Of a stretch of DNA of 64,000 bases, positions 16,732-26,472 are shown piece by piece (position 1 is the stretch's first letter; each line of letters starts with the position of its first letter). The position numbers were made by a program, and so were the translations under genes. The stretch spans positions 7,688,001-7,752,000 of the forward strand of contig NC_017093.1 in NCBI RefSeq assembly GCF_000284295.1. Reading direction: 5' to 3'. The DNA comes from Actinoplanes missouriensis 431. Lineage in GTDB: Bacteria > Actinomycetota > Actinomycetes > Mycobacteriales > Micromonosporaceae. The notes under the pieces are model-generated. The model worked only from the letters and a program-made list of their open reading frames with translations. It ran no database searches and had not been told where the DNA came from.

Positions 16732-17478
16732 GTGGTGGACGAATCGTATTCACGAAACCTGCCCTTCTCGAAGGCGTACAACTTCCGTGACGTCGGCGGT
16801 TACACCGGCCTCGATGGACGGACGGTGCGCTGGCGCCGCCTCTTCCGGGCCGACTCGCTGCACCGGCTCGGCGAGCAGGACGCCGAGGCGTTCGCGGCGC
16901 TCGGCGTCCGGACCGTGATCGACCTCCGACGTCCGCACGAGGTGGAGAAGTTCGGCCGCGTCGCGGAGGAGCACGGCACGGACTACCGCAACCTGGTCCT
17001 GCGCCACGTGGACTGGGAGGAGGTCGACCACCCCGAGGACGCCGTGCACGAGCGCTGGCTGGCCGACCGCTACCTGAACTTCGCCGAGGACGGCCACGAG
17101 GCGCTGCTGGAGTCGCTGCGGGTGATCGCCGACCCTTCCGCGGCCCCCGTCGTCGTGCACTGCATGGCCGGAAAAGATCGCACCGGCACGGTCTGCGCCC
17201 TGGCCCTCTCCCTGCTCGGCGTCGGCGACGAGGAGATCGCCGCCGACTACGCCCTGACCACCGAGGCGATGCGCCCGCTCACCGAGTACCTTCTGCGCAC
17301 CAGCCCGGAGTCGATCCTCGGCAACGAGCACATGTTCGACTCCCCGCCCGAGGCCATGCTCCTGTTCCTCGCCGACCTCCGCGCGCTCCACGGCTCGGTC
17401 GAGGGCTACGCCAAACAGATCGGCCTCACGGACGACGAGATCGCGTCCATGCGGGCCCACCTTCTCAACCCCATCTAG
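16732..17478 (+). CDS. tyrosine-protein phosphatase (Y_phosphatase3 type)
   Basis: 248 residues from GTG 16732; TAAGTT at -12 to -7 supports a leaderless start. The opening NLPFSKAYNFRDVGGYTGLDGRTVRWRRLFRADSL is typical of the family. The active site is HCMAGKDRTG (Cys-x5-Arg P-loop), and VIDLRRPHEVEKFG precedes it. Dual-specificity or tyrosine phosphatases of this branch include mycobacterial PtpB-like enzymes. No signal peptide. Divergent from the cimA leader, sharing a 57-bp spacer. Confidence 0.9.
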   Translation: MVDESYSRNLPFSKAYNFRDVGGYTGLDGRTVRWRRLFRADSLHRLGEQDAEAFAALGVRTVIDLRRPHEVEKFGRVAEEHGTDYRNLVLRHVDWEEVDHPEDAVHERWLADRYLNFAEDGHEALLESLRVIADPSAAPVVVHCMAGKDRTGTVCALALSLLGVGDEEIAADYALTTEAMRPLTEYLLRTSPESILGNEHMFDSPPEAMLLFLADLRALHGSVEGYAKQIGLTDDEIASMRAHLLNPI

Positions 17479-17542
17479 TACGCCGTCGAACAGCCCCCAA
17501 CCGCACCGAAGCCGTCCCCGGGAAGCCGCGCGGCCGAAGCGG

Positions 17543-17658
17543 CCGGTCCAGGCCGTTGCGCGTCTTTCGCTACCGGCGCGGGGCTCGTGACCTCCTGCGG
17601 GACCGGGCGGGGCTTGAGGTGGCAGCGGTAGCGGAAGACGCGCAACGGCCCGGACCGG
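17543..17658. repeat. 116-bp imperfect palindrome between the phosphatase gene and ilvE
   Basis: Left arm 17543-17575 and right arm 17626-17658 are 33 bp each and complementary at 31 positions (core GGCCGTTGCGCGTCTTTCGC and its complement), separated by 50 bp. It lies between convergent genes, so it may serve as a bidirectional terminator, but the arms are far longer than terminators need and no T tract follows. A REP- or MITE-like palindromic element is an alternative. Confidence 0.85.
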
Positions 17659-17732
17659 GGTGGCGCGGTGGCGCGGCATTCCCGGGACGGGCCGATGGCG
17701 GTGGGGGACTGCTCCATGGCGTACCGAATGGG

Positions 17733-18830
<1,098 letters not shown>

Positions 18831-18902
18831 GACAAAAGAACCTGCTTTCTCGCAGAAAGACTGAGGGCATGCGGGCACCCGTAGTGTCGCGCATGAAATT
18901 TA

Positions 18903-18937
18903 CCCCGAACGGTCGTTAAAACAACGACCGCACGGGG
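18903..18937 (-). terminator. terminator-like hairpin between leuB and ilvE
   Basis: Two-part stem CCCCG / CGGGG and AACGACCG / CGGTCGTT around a short loop, followed on the minus strand by TAAATTT. Positioned 23 bp after the leuB stop and 73 bp before ilvE. Confidence 0.65.
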
Positions 18938-18959
18938 CATCGACGGACTTCAGCCGTGC

Positions 18960-19991
18960 TCAGACGGCAGCTGCCACCAGGTCGCCGACTTCGGCGGTAC
19001 GCAGCGCCGCGCCCGGGGTCCGGGACGCGACATGAGCCGCGACCGCCTCGGTTACTCGGCGGGCCTCGTCGTGGCGGCCCAGGTGCTCCAGCAGCAGCGC
19101 GGCGGAGAGGATCGCGGCCGCGGGGTCGGCGATGCCCTTGCCGGCGATGTCCGGCGCGGAGCCGTGCACCGGCTCGAAGGTCGACGGGTAGGTGCGCTCC
19201 GGGTTCACGGAACCGCTGGCCGCCATGCCGATGCCGCCGGTCACGGCCGCGGCGATGTCGGTGAGGATGTCACCGAAGAGGTTGTCGGTCACCACCACGT
19301 CGAACCGCTGCGGGTTGCTCACCATGAACATGCTGGCGGCGTCGATGTGCTGGTACTCCGTGGTGACCTCGGGGAACTCGGCGGCGACCGCGGCGAAGGT
19401 CCGCGACCACAGGTTCCCGGCGTGGGTCAGCACGTTGGTCTTGTGCACGAGCGTGACGTGGCGGCGGTCGCGGCGCTGGGCGCGGGCGAACGCGTCCCGG
19501 ACGACCCGCTCCACGCCGTGCCTCGTGTTGAGGCTCTCCTCGGTCGCGATCTCGGCGGGGGTGTCCCGGTGCAGGACGCCGCCGGCGCCGACGTAGAGGC
19601 CCTCGGTGCCCTCGCGGACCACGACCATGTCGATCTCGCCGGGCTTGACGCCGGCCAGCGGGCTCGTGGTGCCGGGCCAGAGCTTGGAGGGGCGGAGGTT
19701 CACATACTGATCGAACTCGAAGCGGAGCTTCAGCAGCAGGCCGCGCTCGAGCACACCCGGCGGGACGCTCGGGTCGCCGATCGCGCCGAGCAGGATGGCG
19801 TCGTGGCCGGCCAGCTCGTCCTGGATCGCGCCCGGGAGGACCTCGCCGGTCCGGTTGTAGAGGCGGGCGCCCAGGTCGTACTCGTTGTAGTCGACGCCGG
19901 GGAGGACGGCATCGATGACCTTGCGGGCCTCAGCGGTCACCTCGGTCCCGATACCGTCACCGGCGACCACCGCGATCCGCGCCACGCTCAC
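18960..19991 (-). CDS. leuB: 3-isopropylmalate dehydrogenase
   Basis: 343 residues from GTG 19991 (MSVARIAVVAGDGIGTEV), with GGGGAG 7 bases upstream. NAD-dependent oxidative decarboxylation of 3-isopropylmalate (EC 1.1.1.85); LeuB also processes the citramalate-derived 3-methylmalate, linking it to cimA nearby. Motifs: REGTEGLYVG, HKTNVLTHAGNLW, VVTDNLFGDILTDIAAAVTGGIGMAASG and EPVHGSAPDIAGKGIADPAA. Full length. The start is about 230 bp downstream of the best promoter, leaving a long structured leader. Confidence 0.95.
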   Translation of the reverse strand: MSVARIAVVAGDGIGTEVTAEARKVIDAVLPGVDYNEYDLGARLYNRTGEVLPGAIQDELAGHDAILLGAIGDPSVPPGVLERGLLLKLRFEFDQYVNLRPSKLWPGTTSPLAGVKPGEIDMVVVREGTEGLYVGAGGVLHRDTPAEIATEESLNTRHGVERVVRDAFARAQRRDRRHVTLVHKTNVLTHAGNLWSRTFAAVAAEFPEVTTEYQHIDAASMFMVSNPQRFDVVVTDNLFGDILTDIAAAVTGGIGMAASGSVNPERTYPSTFEPVHGSAPDIAGKGIADPAAAILSAALLLEHLGRHDEARRVTEAVAAHVASRTPGAALRTAEVGDLVAAAV

Positions 19992-20091
19992 GTCACAACT
20001 CCCCAACTGTCGACCCAACCAGGGACACGGTAGCGCGCTATCCCGAGGTACGGAACGAGAGTCCCATTAAATGAAATGACACCGGAACGGG

Positions 20092-20130
20092 AACAGCCCC
20101 CGGGCCGCGGCAAACGGCTCGGGGGCTGTT
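20092..20130 (-). other. strong hairpin in the leuB 5' leader
   Basis: Stem AACAGCCCCCG / CGGGGGCTGTT with an inner part (GCCG ... CGGC). No T tract follows on the minus strand, so it is either a control hairpin in the leuB leader or a two-way terminator. It starts 101 bp upstream of the leuB start. Confidence 0.55.
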
Positions 20131-20231
20131 GCGACGATGACACGTGGTTCGGTCCCGCCGGGAACACACACGGCCCTGCGACAGACGGCGTCACCCGAAG
20201 ACGGGTCCACCCGGGTCGTGCGGCAGGGACA

Positions 20232-20261
20232 ACGCTAGCGATGCGGACTAAAGACGCGCAA
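20232..20261 (-). promoter_or_regulatory. candidate leuB promoter
   Basis: TTGCGC (20261-20256), 18-bp spacer, TAGCGT (20237-20232) on the minus strand. Transcription would start near 20225 and give a leader of about 230 nt. I found no convincing leader peptide in 19992-20225. Confidence 0.4.
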
Positions 20262-20327
20262 GACGCGCCCCCGCGTGTCGGCCCACGGTTTCGGTACGCT
20301 GGGCCTCGGTGGTGGCACCATGCGCCG

Positions 20328-20708
20328 GTGAGTTTCGACCTAGTGGTGTGGGCCATGGCCCCGTCGGCGGCGCCGGACGCCGTCCGCGACGCGAACGCGC
20401 GATGCGCCCGCGGCGAGCACCCGCAGCGGCCCGCCGACCCTCGCGTCGTCGCGTTCTACGACGCGCTGACCAGCACGTACCCGGATCGCGGCCCGCGTGC
20501 GGCAGCCCCCGGTTCGCCCTGGGCCAGCGCGCCGCTGCACGCCGCCGCCGACCACGTGCAGATGCGGCTCGACGAGCGCTGCCCGGATGTGGTCCTGGAG
20601 ACGATCGAGAGGCTGGCCGGCGAGCTCAACCTCGACCTGCTGGACCTCCAGGACGGCACGGTGTACCCGCCGCCCGTCAGGACAGGTCAGCCACTGCTGC
20701 CCGGGTAG
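20328..20708 (+). CDS. conserved hypothetical protein
   Basis: 126 residues from GTG 20328 (MSFDLVVWAMAPSAAPDAV). Small soluble acidic protein with no catalytic or membrane motif that I recognise. The opening SFDLVVWAM and the later DHVQMRLDERCPDVVLETIERLAGELNLDLLDLQDGTVYPP are ordered-looking and show proper codon bias. Similar small proteins in actinobacteria are annotated as hypothetical. Its 3' end overlaps the convergent serA stop by 32 bp. Ribosome site absent; CACCAT at -12 to -7 may be a -10 element. Confidence 0.7.
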   Translation: MSFDLVVWAMAPSAAPDAVRDANARCARGEHPQRPADPRVVAFYDALTSTYPDRGPRAAAPGSPWASAPLHAAADHVQMRLDERCPDVVLETIERLAGELNLDLLDLQDGTVYPPPVRTGQPLLPG

Positions 20709-22254
20709 AGCCGATCTCCGCCGCCACCTCGGCCAGCAGCTCCGGCGCCACGGGCGAGTCCACGGTGAGGGCCATCAGCGCCTCGCCGCCGGCCGCCCGC
20801 CGCGACACCTGCATCGCCGCGATGTTCACCCCGGCCCGGCCCAGCGTGGTGCCGATCGTCCCGACCACGCCCGGCCGGTCCCGGTAGCGGAAGAAGAGCA
20901 GCACGCCCTCCGGCGCCAGGTCCAGCTCGAAGCCGTCCACCTCGACCAGCCGGGACTCGCTGGCGAAGGCGCCCGCCACCGCGAGCGTGCCGCCGTCCGG
21001 CATCGCGCCGCACACGGTGATCAGGGTGGCCGGGCCGGCCGCGCCGTCCGCGGTCGCCAGCTCCACCTCGACGCCGCGGTCAGCGGCCATGTGCGGCGCG
21101 TTCACATAGGTGACCGCCTCCGCGGCGATCGGCGCGAACAGCCCCTTCATCGCGGCCAGTTCCAGCACCGAGACGTCGTGCGCGACCACCGCGCCGTGCA
21201 CCTCGACGGTCATCCGGGCGGCCACCCCGCCGGCCACCGCCGTGAAGATCCGGCCGAGGCGTTCGGCGAGCGGCAACAGCGGGCGTACGTCCTCGTCCAC
21301 CGCCCCGCCGGCCCGGATGTTCACCGCGTCCGGCACGAACTCGCCGCGCAGCGCCAGCCGCACGCTCTCCGCCACGGCCAGCCCGGCCTTGTCCTGCGCC
21401 TCCACGGTGGACGCGCCGAGATGCGGGGTGACCACCACGTTCTCGAAGGCGAACAGCGGCGACGAGGTGAGCGGCTCGGTCTCGAAGACGTCCAGGCCGG
21501 CGCCGGCCACCCGTCCGTCGGCGAGCGCCTCGGCCAGGGCCCGCTCGTCCACCAGGCCGCCGCGGGCCGCGTTCACGATCCGCACGCCGGGCTTCACCTC
21601 GGCGAGCTCCTTCTCCCCGATCAGGCCGAGCGTCTCGGGAGTACGCGGCAGGTGCACCGAGATGAAATCACTCTCCCGGAGTAGTTCGTCGAGGCTCACC
21701 AGGCGGACGCCGAGCTGCGCCGCGCGGGCCGGTTGCACGTACGGGTCGTACGCGATGAGCCGCACCCCGAAAGCGGCCATCCGCTGCGCGAAGAGCACGC
21801 CGATCCGCCCCAGCCCGACCACGCCCACGGTCTTGCCGTGCACCTCGACGCCGGTGAACGCGGACCGCCGCCAGGATCCGGCCCGCAGCGCCGCGCTCGC
21901 CGCGGCGGTGTGCCGGGCCACCGCGAGGGTCAGCGCGACCGCCTGCTCGGCGGCCGAGACGATGTTGCTGGTCGGGGCGTTCACCACGAGCACGCCGCGG
22001 GCGGTGGCGGCCGGGACGTCGACGTTGTCCAGGCCCACCCCGGCCCGGGCAACGACACGCAGCCGACCGGCTGCGGCGAGCGCCTCGGCGTCGATGCGGG
22101 TGACGCTGCGGACGATCACCGCGTCCGCGCCGGCCAGCGCGGCCAGCAGGGCGGGGCGATCGGCGCCGTCGACCTTCCGGACCTCGAAGTCGGCGGTCAG
22201 CATGCCGATCGCGGGCGCCGCCAGTTCCTCGGTCACCAGGACTACGTCAGTCAT
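20677..22254 (-). CDS. serA: D-3-phosphoglycerate dehydrogenase
   Basis: 525 residues from ATG 22254 (MTDVVLVTEELAAPAIG), ribosome site GGAGG at proper distance. First step of serine synthesis (EC 1.1.1.95). NAD domain: TVGVVGLGRIGVLFAQRM; catalytic Arg in NAARGGLVDE, Glu in AGLDVFETEP, His in TPHLGASTVEAQDKAG. After residue 315 come the allosteric-substrate-binding domain and a C-terminal ACT domain (LLFFRYRDRPGVVGTIGTTLGRAGVNIAAMQVSR). This is the long SerA type of Mycobacterium. Overlaps the hypothetical gene 20328-20708 tail to tail. Confidence 0.95.
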   Translation of the reverse strand: MTDVVLVTEELAAPAIGMLTADFEVRKVDGADRPALLAALAGADAVIVRSVTRIDAEALAAAGRLRVVARAGVGLDNVDVPAATARGVLVVNAPTSNIVSAAEQAVALTLAVARHTAAASAALRAGSWRRSAFTGVEVHGKTVGVVGLGRIGVLFAQRMAAFGVRLIAYDPYVQPARAAQLGVRLVSLDELLRESDFISVHLPRTPETLGLIGEKELAEVKPGVRIVNAARGGLVDERALAEALADGRVAGAGLDVFETEPLTSSPLFAFENVVVTPHLGASTVEAQDKAGLAVAESVRLALRGEFVPDAVNIRAGGAVDEDVRPLLPLAERLGRIFTAVAGGVAARMTVEVHGAVVAHDVSVLELAAMKGLFAPIAAEAVTYVNAPHMAADRGVEVELATADGAAGPATLITVCGAMPDGGTLAVAGAFASESRLVEVDGFELDLAPEGVLLFFRYRDRPGVVGTIGTTLGRAGVNIAAMQVSRRAAGGEALMALTVDSPVAPELLAEVAAEIGSTRAAVADLS

Positions 22255-22891
22255 GGTCCTCCATCCGATCCGCGCCCCCATCGGCGCTCGCCTCATCGAC
22301 GATGCCGAATGGTACGGAGGGATGTCATCCCGAAGTTCAGTTCACTCACGGCGTGAAGCGCTTGACGCTCCTGACGAATCTCACTCGTCCGGGTGCGTGG
22401 GGTGTCCCCCGGTCGTGTGCGTCGGCGGACGGACGGGGTCCCGCGGTGCGGCGATCCCATCCGTGGAGTGATCCGGGCTATCGGACTGATCAGAAGCAGT
22501 GCGGGGCGTGCTGCTTCTCCCGCCTGGGCGAAGCGCCTGGATGAGGCCACACACAACGCTTGCGTGGCGATTCATCAACGCCAGGGCAGGGATGACGGCA
22601 CACGAACCGTTTCCGTGCGACCTCATCGCGGCCTGCGCAAACGTCGGTGCGCCGCCGCCCCGCCCCGCGACAGAGCCGCATCGTGAGCCGCCACCCACGC
22701 ACGGGCCGGCGGGCTACACGAGCGGGCGGGCGCGCGGGGCGCGAGCGGGTGGGGCGCGAGCGGGCGGGGCGCGAGCGGGCAGGGCGCGAGCGGGCAGGGC
22801 GCGAGCGGGCAGGGCGCGAGCGGGCAGGGCGCGAGCGGGCAGGGCGCGAGCGGGCAGGCCGCGAGCGGGCACCCGCCCGCCCCCGGACAGC
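22255..22891. other. 637-bp gene-free interval upstream of serA
   Basis: No convincing gene. It must contain the serA promoter (minus strand), but no clear hexamer pair stands out. A hairpin AGAAGCAG / CTGCTTCT lies at 22492-22518. The 15-bp tandem repeat is at 22741-22870. Several frames stay open here only because of GC content. Confidence 0.6.
22741..22870. repeat. 15-bp tandem repeat between serA and ilvC
   Basis: Eight full units and a partial ninth of GCGAGCGGGCAGGGC, starting at 22741 and repeating every 15 bp; the first two copies differ (GGGTGGGGC, GGGCGGGGC), the last full one ends GGCC. All frames across it are open and would give pentapeptides such as RERAG, but there is no good start or coding context. 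Confidence 0.95.
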
Positions 22892-22927
22892 GAAATGCCC
22901 GGCCGGGGGGAGCCGGCCGGGCATTTC
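22892..22927 (-). terminator. ilvC terminator
   Basis: Perfect 15-bp stem GAAATGCCCGGCCGG with its complement and a 6-base loop, 15 bp past the ilvC stop. It ends in TTTC on the minus strand. Closes the ilvBNC operon. Confidence 0.85.
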
Positions 22928-22942
22928 ATGACATGCGGAGAA

Positions 22943-23956
<1,014 letters not shown>

Positions 23957-23983
23957 GAACTTCCTTCTTCTCTCTGGGGAAAA

Positions 23984-24502
23984 CTATGCGGCGCGCAGAG
24001 CGGGCCCGGTGGTGATGGAACGAGAGCCGCGCCCGATGGCAACGAGTCCCGACTGCACCATCTCCTTGATGCCGTACGGCTCGAGGTCGCGCAGTAACGC
24101 ATCCAGTTTGTCTGGATTACCGGTGGCCTCAATCGTCAGGGTGTCCGGAGCGACGTCGATCACTCGCGCCCGGAACAGCTCGACGGTCTCGAGCACCTGG
24201 CTGCGCTGCGCCCGATCGGCACGCACCTTCACCAGGAGGAGCTCACGCTGGACCGACTGAGAGGGGTCCAGCTCCACGATCTTCAGGACGTTCACCAGCT
24301 TGTTGAGCTGCTTGGTGACCTGTTCCAACGGGGACGAGTCCGCGTTGACCACGATCGTGATGCGGGAGACGTCCGGGTTCTCCGTCTCGCCCACCGCAAG
24401 GGAGTCGATGTTGAAGCTCCGGCGGGAGAACAGGCCACTGACGCGCGCGAGCACACCGGGCTTGTTCTCGACCAGCACGGACAGCGTGTGCTTGTTGGTC
24501 AT
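23984..24502 (-). CDS. ilvN: acetolactate synthase small (regulatory) subunit
   Basis: 172 residues from ATG 24502. N-terminal ACT domain (TLSVLVENKPGVLARVSGLFSRRSFNIDSLAVGETENPDVSRITIVV) and a second conserved domain to the C-terminus, the layout of IlvN/IlvH proteins that confer valine feedback on IlvB. Start overlaps the ilvB stop by one base (TGATG), so translation is coupled and subunits are made together. Full length for actinobacteria. Confidence 0.96.
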   Translation of the reverse strand: MTNKHTLSVLVENKPGVLARVSGLFSRRSFNIDSLAVGETENPDVSRITIVVNADSSPLEQVTKQLNKLVNVLKIVELDPSQSVQRELLLVKVRADRAQRSQVLETVELFRARVIDVAPDTLTIEATGNPDKLDALLRDLEPYGIKEMVQSGLVAIGRGSRSITTGPALRAA

Positions 24503-26331
24503 CAGAGGTCGTCCTCTTCGAACGTCGGGCGCACGTCCCGGGCGAACATGATCTCGTCGTTGCTGGTGCCGGCCGCGACCATCGGCCAGACCATCGCGTC
24601 CTTGCCGACGGTGAAGTCGATGACCACCGGGGCGTCGTTGATCTCCATGGCCTGCTTGATGACCTTGTCGACGTCGTCCTTCGACTCGCACCGCAGGCCG
24701 ATGCATCCGAGCGCCTCGGCCAGCTTCACGAAGTCCGGGATCCGGTGCTTGTGGGTGCCCAGCTCGGTGTTCGAGTAGCGGCCGTCGTAGAACAGGGTCT
24801 GCCACTGCCGGACCATGCCGAGGTTGCCGTTGTTGATCACGGCGACCTTGATCGGGATGCCCTCCAGGGCGCAGGTGGCCAGCTCCTGGTTGGTCATCTG
24901 GAAGCAGCCGTCGCCGTCGATCGCCCAGACCTGGGTGTCCGGCTTGGCGACCTTCGCGCCCATCGCGGCCGGGACCGCGTAGCCCATCGTGCCGGCGCCG
25001 CCCGAGTTGAGCCAGGTGCCCGGCTTCTCGTACTTGATGAACTGGGACGCCCACATCTGGTGCTGGCCGACGCCCGCGCAGTAGACCGCGTCCGGACCGA
25101 CCAGCCGGCCGATCCGCTCGATCACGTACTGCGGGGAGAGGCTGCCGTCGGTCGGCTCCTCGTAGCCCAGCGGGTACCGCTCGCGGATGTCGTTGAGCGT
25201 GCGCCACCAGGCTTCGTACTGCTCGGTGCCGCCGGCACCGGCCGAGACCGCCGCGATCAGCTCGTCGATCACGTGCCGGGCGTCGCCGACGATCGGGACG
25301 TCCGCGTGCCGGTTCTTGCCGATCTCCGCCGGGTCGATGTCGGCGTGGACCACCTTGGCGTCCGGAGCGAACGAGTCGAGGTTGCCGGTGACCCGGTCGT
25401 CGAAGCGGGCGCCGAGGGTGACCAGCAGGTCGGCCTTCTGCAGCGCGTAGACCGCCGGGACCGTGCCGTGCATGCCGGGCATGCCCAGGTGCTGCGGGTG
25501 CGAGTCGGGGAACGCGCCGATGCCCATCAGCGTGGTGACCACCGGGATGCCGGTGAGCTCGGCCAGCTTGCGCAGCCCGTCGGTGGCACCGGCCTTGTGG
25601 ACGCCGCCGCCCACGTACAGCACCGGGCGCTTGGCCGCGGCGATCAGCCGGGCCGCCTCGCGGATCTGCTTGCCGTGCGGGTGCAGGGTCGGCCGGTAGC
25701 CGGGCAGGTCCAGCGTCGGCGGCCACTGGAACGTGGTCTGCGCCTGCAGCACGTCCTTCGGGATGTCGACGAGAACCGGGCCGGGGCGGCCGGTGGCCGC
25801 CAGGTGGAACGCCTCGGCCAGGATCCGGGGCAGCTCCTCCGGGGTCTGCACCAGGAAGTTGTGCTTGGTGATCGGCAGCGTGATGCCCTGGATGTCGGCC
25901 TCCTGGAAGGCGTCCGTGCCGATGTACGGCCGGCCCACCTGCCCGGTGATCGCGACGATCGGGACCGAGTCCATGTACGCGTCGGCGATCGGCGTGACCA
26001 GGTTCGTGGCGCCCGGCCCGCTCGTCGCGATGCAGACGCCGACCTTGCCGGTGGCCTGCGCGTACCCGGTCGCGGCGTGGCCCGCGCCCTGCTCGTGGCG
26101 GACCAGGATGTGGCGGACCTTGGAGTCGAACAGCGGGTCGTAGGCCGGGAGGATCGCCCCGCCCGGAATGCCGAACGCGACCTCTACCCCGAGCGCCTCG
26201 AGCGACCGGACGAGCGCGCCGGCGCCGGTGGTGGCTACCGGGGAGACGGCGGCCGGAGCGGTGTTCGCGGCCGCGGCCACGGTGGCCGGGTTGACTCGAT
26301 GGGCGAGCGTTTCAGGAGTGGGTCTCGTCAT
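24502..26331 (-). CDS. ilvB: acetolactate synthase large (catalytic) subunit
   Basis: 609 residues. ThDP- and FAD-dependent condensation of pyruvate with pyruvate or 2-oxobutyrate (EC 2.2.1.6). N-terminal domain with the catalytic Glu in HEQGAGHAATGYAQATGKVG; FAD domain with GGGVHKAG and GIGAFPDSHPQHLGMPGMHG; ThDP motif GDGCFQMTNQEL ... NNGNLGM. Ala-rich extension before residue 38 is common in actinobacteria. First structural gene of ilvBNC, under the attenuator at 26378-26468. Confidence 0.97.
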   Translation of the reverse strand: MTRPTPETLAHRVNPATVAAAANTAPAAVSPVATTGAGALVRSLEALGVEVAFGIPGGAILPAYDPLFDSKVRHILVRHEQGAGHAATGYAQATGKVGVCIATSGPGATNLVTPIADAYMDSVPIVAITGQVGRPYIGTDAFQEADIQGITLPITKHNFLVQTPEELPRILAEAFHLAATGRPGPVLVDIPKDVLQAQTTFQWPPTLDLPGYRPTLHPHGKQIREAARLIAAAKRPVLYVGGGVHKAGATDGLRKLAELTGIPVVTTLMGIGAFPDSHPQHLGMPGMHGTVPAVYALQKADLLVTLGARFDDRVTGNLDSFAPDAKVVHADIDPAEIGKNRHADVPIVGDARHVIDELIAAVSAGAGGTEQYEAWWRTLNDIRERYPLGYEEPTDGSLSPQYVIERIGRLVGPDAVYCAGVGQHQMWASQFIKYEKPGTWLNSGGAGTMGYAVPAAMGAKVAKPDTQVWAIDGDGCFQMTNQELATCALEGIPIKVAVINNGNLGMVRQWQTLFYDGRYSNTELGTHKHRIPDFVKLAEALGCIGLRCESKDDVDKVIKQAMEINDAPVVIDFTVGKDAMVWPMVAAGTSNDEIMFARDVRPTFEEDDL

Positions 26332-26377
26332 GGCTGTTCAGACCTTCTCGGGATGGGCGTCCGGAAACTTGAGCAAC

Positions 26378-26407
26378 AAAAAAGGCCCACGTGCAATGCA
26401 CGGGACC
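26378..26407 (-). terminator. attenuator terminator of ilvBNC
   Basis: RNA stem GGTCCCGTGC / GCACGTGGGCC with one bulged base, loop ATT, followed by six T. A pause-type hairpin (26409-26439, AGCGC-CTCTCC ... GGAGAG-GCGCT) comes before it and begins at the leader-peptide stop codon. Confidence 0.88.
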
Positions 26408-26438
26408 TAGCGCACTCTCCTGTCGGTGGAGAGCGCGC

Positions 26439-26468
26439 TCAAATAAGTACTCGGGACGCGAAGCACAT
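26439..26468 (-). CDS. ilvB leader peptide, MCFASRVLI
   Basis: A nine-codon frame whose last three sense codons are GTA CTT ATT (Val-Leu-Ile), all rare in this genome, then TGA. The ATG lies exactly 12 bases after the start of the -10 hexamer AAGGTT, so the transcript should be leaderless. Together with the following hairpins this is a classical branched-chain attenuator: scarcity of Val, Leu or Ile stalls the ribosome and lets transcription read into ilvBNC. Mechanism inferred from known ilv/leu attenuators. Confidence 0.8.
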   Translation of the reverse strand: MCFASRVLI

Positions 26469-26472
26469 GCGG

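Noticed and set aside
19988..20356. 122-residue minus-strand frame upstream of leuB
   Set aside because: Spans the leuB leader hairpin, has poor codon pattern and no recognisable family; not usable as a leader peptide.
22302..22544. 80-residue plus-strand frame in the serA upstream region
   Set aside because: No ribosome site, no domain, amino-acid composition like random GC-rich sequence.
22741..22870. Possible CRISPR array
   Set aside because: Direct tandem repeat of 15 bp without spacers and no cas genes in the window.
23984..25726. 580-residue frame containing ilvN
   Set aside because: The part above 24502 is a shadow of ilvB in another frame; ilvN itself starts at the ATG overlapping the ilvB stop.
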